Assembly (NCBI GenBank): GCA_900556935.1
Contig: USQL01000011.1
Location: 1-34,671 of the forward strand
Direction: 5' to 3'
Source of the DNA: an uncultured Eubacteriales bacterium
GTDB taxonomy: Bacteria > Bacillota > Clostridia > Oscillospirales > Oscillospiraceae
DNA: 34,671 nucleotides
In this document: positions 30,894-34,671 of the stretch, one piece after another
How positions within the stretch are numbered: the first letter of the stretch is position 1
Layout of the letters: each line of letters opens with the position of its first letter
Position numbers and translations under genes: made by a program
The notes under the pieces: generated by a model
Seen by the model: only the letters and a program-made list of their open reading frames with translations
Database searches by the model: none
Told to the model about the DNA's origin: nothing

Positions 30894-31580
30894 ATGAACA
30901 TTCTGCAATGCGACAACCTTTCCAAATTCTATGGCTCCGGGGAGGAGCAGGTCAAAGCCGTGGACGGGGTTTCCCTCTCCATTGACCAGGGAAGCTTTAC
31001 CGCCATTATCGGCCCCAGCGGCTCGGGAAAATCATCCCTGCTGCACATGCTGGGCGGGCTGGACAGGCCCACATCGGGAACTGTCCGATTCCAGAATCAG
31101 GAGCTTTACATGCTTCCGGACCGGCAGCTCTCCATTCTCCGGCGGAGGCAGTTCGGTTTTGTGTTTCAAAGCTACAATCTGGTGCGGGAATTAACGGGTC
31201 TTGAAAACATCCTGCTGCCTCTGATGCTGGACAAGCGCCAGCCGGATGAAACATACCTGGAAAAGCTCATCGACATTCTGGGCATCCGGGGAAGGCTTGA
31301 CCATCTGCCCGGTGCCATGTCCGGCGGCCAGCAGCAGCGCTTTGCCATCGCCCGTGCCCTTGCCAACAAGCCGGGGCTGCTGCTGGCGGACGAACCCACC
31401 GGCAACCTGGACGGCCAGACCGGACGGCTGATCATGGACCTGCTGCGGGAGCTAAACCGGGAGCTGGGGGTGACCTTGGTTCTGGTCACCCACGACCTGG
31501 GGGTTGCCGAACAGGCGGAGCGCATCATTCAGCTGAGTGATGGGAAGGTTCTCAAAGACAGTGGAGGGCCTGAGGTATGA
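30894..31580 (+). CDS. ABC transporter ATPase, LolD/MacB/BceA type
   Basis: A 228-residue ATPase of the MacB/LolD group. Walker A is GPSGSGKSS (40-48), Q-loop VFQSYNLVRELTGLENI, signature MSGGQQQRFAIARALANKP, Walker B LLLADEPTGNLD and H-loop LVTHDLG. The LADEPTGNLD sequence is diagnostic of this mechanotransmission subfamily, which works with FtsX-type permeases to extrude substrates or release targets at the membrane rather than to move solutes through a channel. AAGGAGGCACACAT precedes the ATG. It overlaps the permease gene by 4 bp. Confidence 0.96.
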   Translation: MNILQCDNLSKFYGSGEEQVKAVDGVSLSIDQGSFTAIIGPSGSGKSSLLHMLGGLDRPTSGTVRFQNQELYMLPDRQLSILRRRQFGFVFQSYNLVRELTGLENILLPLMLDKRQPDETYLEKLIDILGIRGRLDHLPGAMSGGQQQRFAIARALANKPGLLLADEPTGNLDGQTGRLIMDLLRELNRELGVTLVLVTHDLGVAEQAERIIQLSDGKVLKDSGGPEV

Positions 31581-34258
31581 AAAAGCTGACCATCCACCGT
31601 CTGGCCCTTGCCGACCTCCGAGCCAACAAAAAGGATTTTGTTCTGCTGGGCATCGGGATTTTCCTGGCCATTTTCCTGACGACTACTGTCTTTTTGGCGC
31701 TTTTTTCCCTATATGGGTACCAGGTAAAAACCCGGCAAGAAACCTACGGCAAGGAGGACGGGTTTCTATTTCAGGCCGGTCTCCTTACCGCCCAGGAACT
31801 GATGGACACGGGGCTTGTTTCCGAAGTCGGGACCATTTCCCAGCCCGAGGAAAGCAGCGCATCCCCCGTGGGGACCTATGACGAAAAAGCCGCCCTGCTT
31901 CTCAATCGCCAGCTGCTCTACGGCCGCCTGCCCAAGGCCCCGGGAGAGGCGGCGCTGGACGAGACCATCCTGGAGCGAAGATATCAGGGAACCACCGTTG
32001 GCGACACCATAGAAGTGACCATTCAGCCCCGGGCCTATTCCCCCAAGGTTTCCAAAACCTTCACCGTGACGGGCATTTTGCGGCCCATGTTCTCCGGCGT
32101 CGAGAGCCAGTCCCGGCTTTTCCGGAACGCCCTGCCGGGGAACACAAGCCTTCCCCAGATTCTTCTATACAGCGAGGATGATTTTCTGGAAAAGGTTCCC
32201 AAAATCCATCATCTGGTCTTTTCCTACGCCCCAGGCGGGAGCCTCAAAAAGCTCCACGAGGCGTTTCCAAACGCGGCCCTTATCGAACTAGACGGCTTTG
32301 GCTACAGCCGGAGGCCCGGGGAAGCCAGCGATGGGATCTGGCGTGCTTATCAGTTTACGAATCTTGCCGCCCCAGTACTCTCCGCGGGATGCGCCCTGGT
32401 GCTCTGTGCGGTCATCGGCATTCTGGAGGCCGTCAGCGGCCAGTTTGCCCGGAAGGAGCAATTCTACCGGATGCTCCGGGCCGTGGGGGCCACCCGGGGG
32501 CAGCTCCGGGCCGTCAGCCGCCGGGCCTCCCTGCTTCTGGCGCTTTTGACCGCCCCCGCCGCCGTTCTCTGCGCCGCGGGCCTGGTATGGGTATGCAGCC
32601 TTGCGCTTCCCGAGTACCTGGTGTTTTCCTGGAAATCCCCCCTGTTCCCCGCCGCCATTCTGGCATCCTTCGTGCTTGTCTGGATTTGTGCGGAAATCCC
32701 GGCTTTTTTCGCCGCAAGAAAGCCCATTCTTTCCCAAACTCCCGGTCCCCTTCGGAAAAACACCGTTTCTTCCCGCCGTTCCTTTGTACCCCACACCCTG
32801 ATTTCCCTGCGGAAGCTGCGCTTAAAGCCCCTGCAAACAGTGGGGAGCGGCATTCTGATTTTGATTCTCAATCTTTCTTTGGTGTGTTCCGTCTTTTCCG
32901 CCCGGGATTTGACAGAGTATATCCGCTCACTTTCCGATACGGTTCCCCGTTTTCAAATGAGCAATGCCCTACTCTCCTCCAATACATCCCTTCTGACTGT
33001 CATTCCGGAGAGCAGCCTGAGCATGGAAACCGTCCGGGAATTGGAACAGCTTCCCCATGTTGCCTCCGTCACTGCCCAGTGGGAGGCGAACATCAACGCT
33101 TTGGTAGATTCCGTGGGCACCTATCTTCTGACGTTGAATCTCGACAACCCCCAACTGTGGCAATATCATCCGGAATTAAACCCCGGGGATTATTTCCCGG
33201 ATGCCAAATTGGACGGCTGGACCGAAAACCAGGCTTCCCAGGCCCATGGATATCTGGAACAGCAATTGGACACGAAGCAGATTTCCGTCAGTCTGAAGCT
33301 CGTGGTGGTATCGGACCTTTCCCAGCTCTCCAGGGAGCTGAAAGCGGGACAAATCGACAAAGCGCGCCTGGACAGCGGCGAGGCGGTGCTATTGAGCGTC
33401 CCGGAATACTATGGCACCCTGGAGCAGAACGGCTTCTTCCGTTCCAGCTCCAAACCCGGCCCCTCCTGCAAGCCGGACCACTACGACTACTTTACCGAAA
33501 ATGACCAGTTTTCGCTTGGGGACACCCTGCCCCTGGTGCAAGTCTATTCCGATTCCGACTCCGACGACCTGATGAGTGCGCTTTTCACCTCCACCCGGGC
33601 CACAGCCAGCCCCCGCATCGACGGTCTTCTAACGGGTGTTCCCTACGGCTGCTTCGACATTCCGGCAGTTGTCACCACCCCGGAGGGACTTCAAAGCCTG
33701 GGGCTGCGCTGTGACAACACGACCGACATTCAGATAAACCTGGATGGCCCCGTGGACCGTGCCACAGAGGATGCCCTGCGGGACCGGATTCAGCGGATTG
33801 CCGCCCGGGAAGACGGCCTCGTCGTCAGAGACCCCATGTCTTTGCGCAGAGCCACGGTGGAGTTTTCTACCTTAAGCACCGTTTTCTTCTTCTGCCTGTA
33901 CGGTGCCATTCTGGTCATCACCCTGGTGCTCATCTGCGGCACCCGCATCCGGGATTTCCGCGGCCAGCGGTATACCGTTGGCGTTCTTCGGGCCATGGGC
34001 TGTGACAAAAGCGCTCTTTCTCGGCTCTATTTTCCCCAAATATTTCTGTGCGGTCTTCTGGGCTTTCTGATTAGCCTTCCCTGCGTGATTTTCTTTCTCT
34101 CCCCGATCCTAAACCCCCGGGAAATTGCCCTGTTTGTCCTGGCTTCCGGCCTTTCCACCACGGTTTCCACGGTTCTTTGCTGCTGCATCACGGCCTTTGC
34201 AATCCGCCGTCTGCTTTCCAAGGAGCTTTCCGCAGTTCCGGAGAATCTTGCGGAATAA
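31577..34258 (+). CDS. FtsX-type ABC permease, two-domain
   Basis: An 893-residue permease made of two FtsX-like halves. First half: a membrane helix at about 22-45, a large outside domain to about 258, then three helices (APVLSAGCALVLCAVIGILEAV; LLLALLTAPAAVLCAAGLVWV; AAILASFVLVWICAEIPAFFAA). Second half: a helix near 425 (GSGILILILNLSLVCSVF), an outside domain of about 320 residues, then three helices to the C-terminus (FFFCLYGAILVITLVLICG onward). Each half has the cytoplasmic ARKEQFYRMLRAVGATRGQLRAV / GQRYTVGVLRAMGCDKSALSRL coupling region. This eight-helix plan is a fused LolC/E-like arrangement, not the ten-helix BceB plan, though the gene order regulator, kinase, ATPase, permease is that of peptide-antibiotic resistance modules. 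It may export or detoxify a peptide or act on an envelope protein. Confidence 0.93.
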   Translation: MKKLTIHRLALADLRANKKDFVLLGIGIFLAIFLTTTVFLALFSLYGYQVKTRQETYGKEDGFLFQAGLLTAQELMDTGLVSEVGTISQPEESSASPVGTYDEKAALLLNRQLLYGRLPKAPGEAALDETILERRYQGTTVGDTIEVTIQPRAYSPKVSKTFTVTGILRPMFSGVESQSRLFRNALPGNTSLPQILLYSEDDFLEKVPKIHHLVFSYAPGGSLKKLHEAFPNAALIELDGFGYSRRPGEASDGIWRAYQFTNLAAPVLSAGCALVLCAVIGILEAVSGQFARKEQFYRMLRAVGATRGQLRAVSRRASLLLALLTAPAAVLCAAGLVWVCSLALPEYLVFSWKSPLFPAAILASFVLVWICAEIPAFFAARKPILSQTPGPLRKNTVSSRRSFVPHTLISLRKLRLKPLQTVGSGILILILNLSLVCSVFSARDLTEYIRSLSDTVPRFQMSNALLSSNTSLLTVIPESSLSMETVRELEQLPHVASVTAQWEANINALVDSVGTYLLTLNLDNPQLWQYHPELNPGDYFPDAKLDGWTENQASQAHGYLEQQLDTKQISVSLKLVVVSDLSQLSRELKAGQIDKARLDSGEAVLLSVPEYYGTLEQNGFFRSSSKPGPSCKPDHYDYFTENDQFSLGDTLPLVQVYSDSDSDDLMSALFTSTRATASPRIDGLLTGVPYGCFDIPAVVTTPEGLQSLGLRCDNTTDIQINLDGPVDRATEDALRDRIQRIAAREDGLVVRDPMSLRRATVEFSTLSTVFFFCLYGAILVITLVLICGTRIRDFRGQRYTVGVLRAMGCDKSALSRLYFPQIFLCGLLGFLISLPCVIFFLSPILNPREIALFVLASGLSTTVSTVLCCCITAFAIRRLLSKELSAVPENLAE

Positions 34259-34262
34259 AAAG

Positions 34263-34282
34263 TCCCATCCAAATGGATGGGA
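34263..34282 (-). terminator. Hairpin after the FtsX permease
   Basis: TCCCATCC-AAAT-GGATGGGA. The T-rich flank (CTTTTTATT) is on the minus-strand side, so as a terminator it would stop leftward transcripts. It has no T-tract for the permease mRNA. Confidence 0.45.
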
Positions 34283-34286
34283 GGAA

Positions 34287-34314
34287 AATCCGGGCCCGGA
34301 GAAGGAGGGATTTG
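34287..34314. repeat. tRNA-Ser-end-like repeat, partial copy
   Basis: Contains CCGGGCCCGGAGAAGGAGG followed by GATTTG, identical over more than 25 bases to the starts of the two longer copies at 34328 and 34457 and similar to the 3' end of the tRNA-Ser gene at 34619. Only this leading part is present. Confidence 0.7.
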
Positions 34315-34320
34315 GGGCGG

Positions 34321-34449
34321 GGGTGAAGATCCGGGCCCGGAGAAGGAGGGATTTGGGACATTAAGGAGCGAATGCCGTCGAGCCGGCATTCGGCAAGTGT
34401 CCACTGGACACTTGCATTTAAGTGGTTCAAATCCCAGCCTTTGGGGCAG
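34321..34449. repeat. 129-bp tandem repeat, copy A
   Basis: A 129-bp unit repeated directly by copy B. It contains two hairpins: GAATGCCG / CGGCATTC (34370-34391) and CAAGTGTCC / GGACACTTG (34395-34415). The outer ends (GAGAAGGAGGGATTTG and TTCAAATCCCAGCC) are decayed inverted repeats. Open frames across it are not credible genes. Confidence 0.8.
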
Positions 34450-34578
34450 GGGTGAAGATCCGGGCCCGGAGAAGGAGGGATTTGAAACACTATGGAGCGA
34501 ATGCCGTCGAGCCGGCATTCGGCAAGTGTCCACCGGACACTTGCATTTAGATGGTTCAAATCCCTCCTTCTCTTTCGG
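34450..34578. repeat. 129-bp tandem repeat, copy B, with perfect 18-bp tRNA-like inverted ends
   Basis: Same unit as copy A. Here the ends are perfect inverted repeats: GAGAAGGAGGGATTTGAA (34469-34486) and TTCAAATCCCTCCTTCTC (34555-34572). The same bases form the acceptor and T-arm 3' part of the tRNA-Ser gene at 34624-34641. The two internal hairpins are conserved, with the second hairpin's loop region changed from ACTGG to ACCGG. Confidence 0.85.
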
Positions 34579-34579
34579 C

Positions 34580-34618
34580 AAAAATAAAACCCCATCCTTT
34601 AGGATGGGGTTTTATTTT
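34580..34618. terminator. Terminator of the tRNA-Ser gene (bidirectional form)
   Basis: Long stem AAAATAAAACCCCATCC / GGATGGGGTTTTATTTT around TTTA, with T-tracts in both directions. It begins right after the CCA end of the leftward tRNA-Ser gene. Confidence 0.9.
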
Positions 34619-34671
34619 TGGCGGAGAAGGAGGGATTTGAACCCTCGATACCCTTTTGGGGTATACACGAT
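34619..34671 (-). tRNA. tRNA-Ser, 3' part (cut by the window edge)
   Basis: Read leftwards: end of the anticodon stem (ATCGTG), a long variable arm (ATACCC / GGGTAT), T-arm GAGGG-TTCAAAT-CCCTC, acceptor 3' strand CTTCTCC, discriminator G and encoded CCA (34619-34621). The long variable arm together with acceptor CTTCTCC-G-CCA is diagnostic of tRNA-Ser. The anticodon lies outside the window, so the codon set cannot be given. Confidence 0.9.

Noticed and set aside
34287..34578. CRISPR array
   Set aside because: Only two full units of 129 bp that are almost wholly alike, with no unique spacers and no cas genes.
34027..34581. Minus-strand open frame of 184 codons through the terminal repeats
   Set aside because: The frame runs through non-coding tandem hairpin repeats and the permease antisense; the repeated GFEPSKCKCPVDTCRMPARR-like peptide arises from the repeat itself.
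34619..34671. Integrated phage or island at the tRNA-Ser gene
   Set aside because: The tRNA-end duplications resemble attachment sites, but no integrase or phage gene lies in the window; kept only as one possible origin of the repeats.

Overview
The window looks like chromosomal DNA of a spore-forming, GC-rich (by eye near 58-60 %) member of the Clostridia, most likely Oscillospiraceae or a close relative. This rests on the ispH-rpsA fused reading frame, a spoIID gene, LytTR/GHKL signalling, the TGS-type nucleoside kinase and dispersed hairpin repeats of the kind seen in gut Clostridia. The genus cannot be fixed from the sequence alone.

Positions 1-9,760 are read mostly leftwards. A lone Dabb-domain gene is followed by a five-gene run transcribed as dnaG, a divergent sigma factor, a degenerate sigma paralogue, cmk and ispH-rpsA. 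Several junctions in this run have 4-bp stop/start overlaps. Upstream lie hflX, a YigZ-family gene and a dGTPase-like HD hydrolase, then rpmE with its own strong promoter. Thus primase, sigma factors, CMP kinase and ribosomal protein S1 share one transcription unit.

Positions 10,100-18,900 hold an M29 aminopeptidase and, from a back-to-back promoter pair, a rightward operon of a homocysteine S-methyltransferase, a membrane-anchored E2-like acyltransferase-fold protein lacking the usual histidine, and a biotin ligase. A bidirectional terminator separates this from leftward genes for a TGS/uridine-kinase-type nucleoside kinase, SpoIID and peptidase T. Two inverted-repeat elements with the same plan (GTAGGGG ends, internally palindromic arms) lie at 10,143 and 18,789.

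At 20,100 acetate kinase (leftward) is divergent from tmcAL (rightward), whose product uses acetate to modify tRNA. tmcAL is followed by an MBOAT O-acyltransferase and an SGNH-like partner, an envelope acylation pair.

Positions 24,000-34,260 are two consecutive signalling-plus-ABC modules. The first is a LytTR regulator, a soluble GHKL kinase and a pair of exporter half-transporters, with a textbook-spaced LytTR-type direct repeat upstream of the transporters. The second is an OmpR-type regulator, a kinase with almost no sensor region, and a LolD/MacB-type ATPase with an 893-residue FtsX permease. A shared CTTACG-containing site lies at both of its promoters. The window ends with tandem repeats whose ends match the 3' end of the adjacent partial tRNA-Ser gene.

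The observations most worth following are the sigma/pseudo-sigma pair, the internal Shine-Dalgarno and start for S1 inside ispH-rpsA, the histidine-less membrane E2-like protein, the two inferred operators, and the tRNA-Ser-derived inverted repeats. All functional calls are from reading the sequence; no database search was run.
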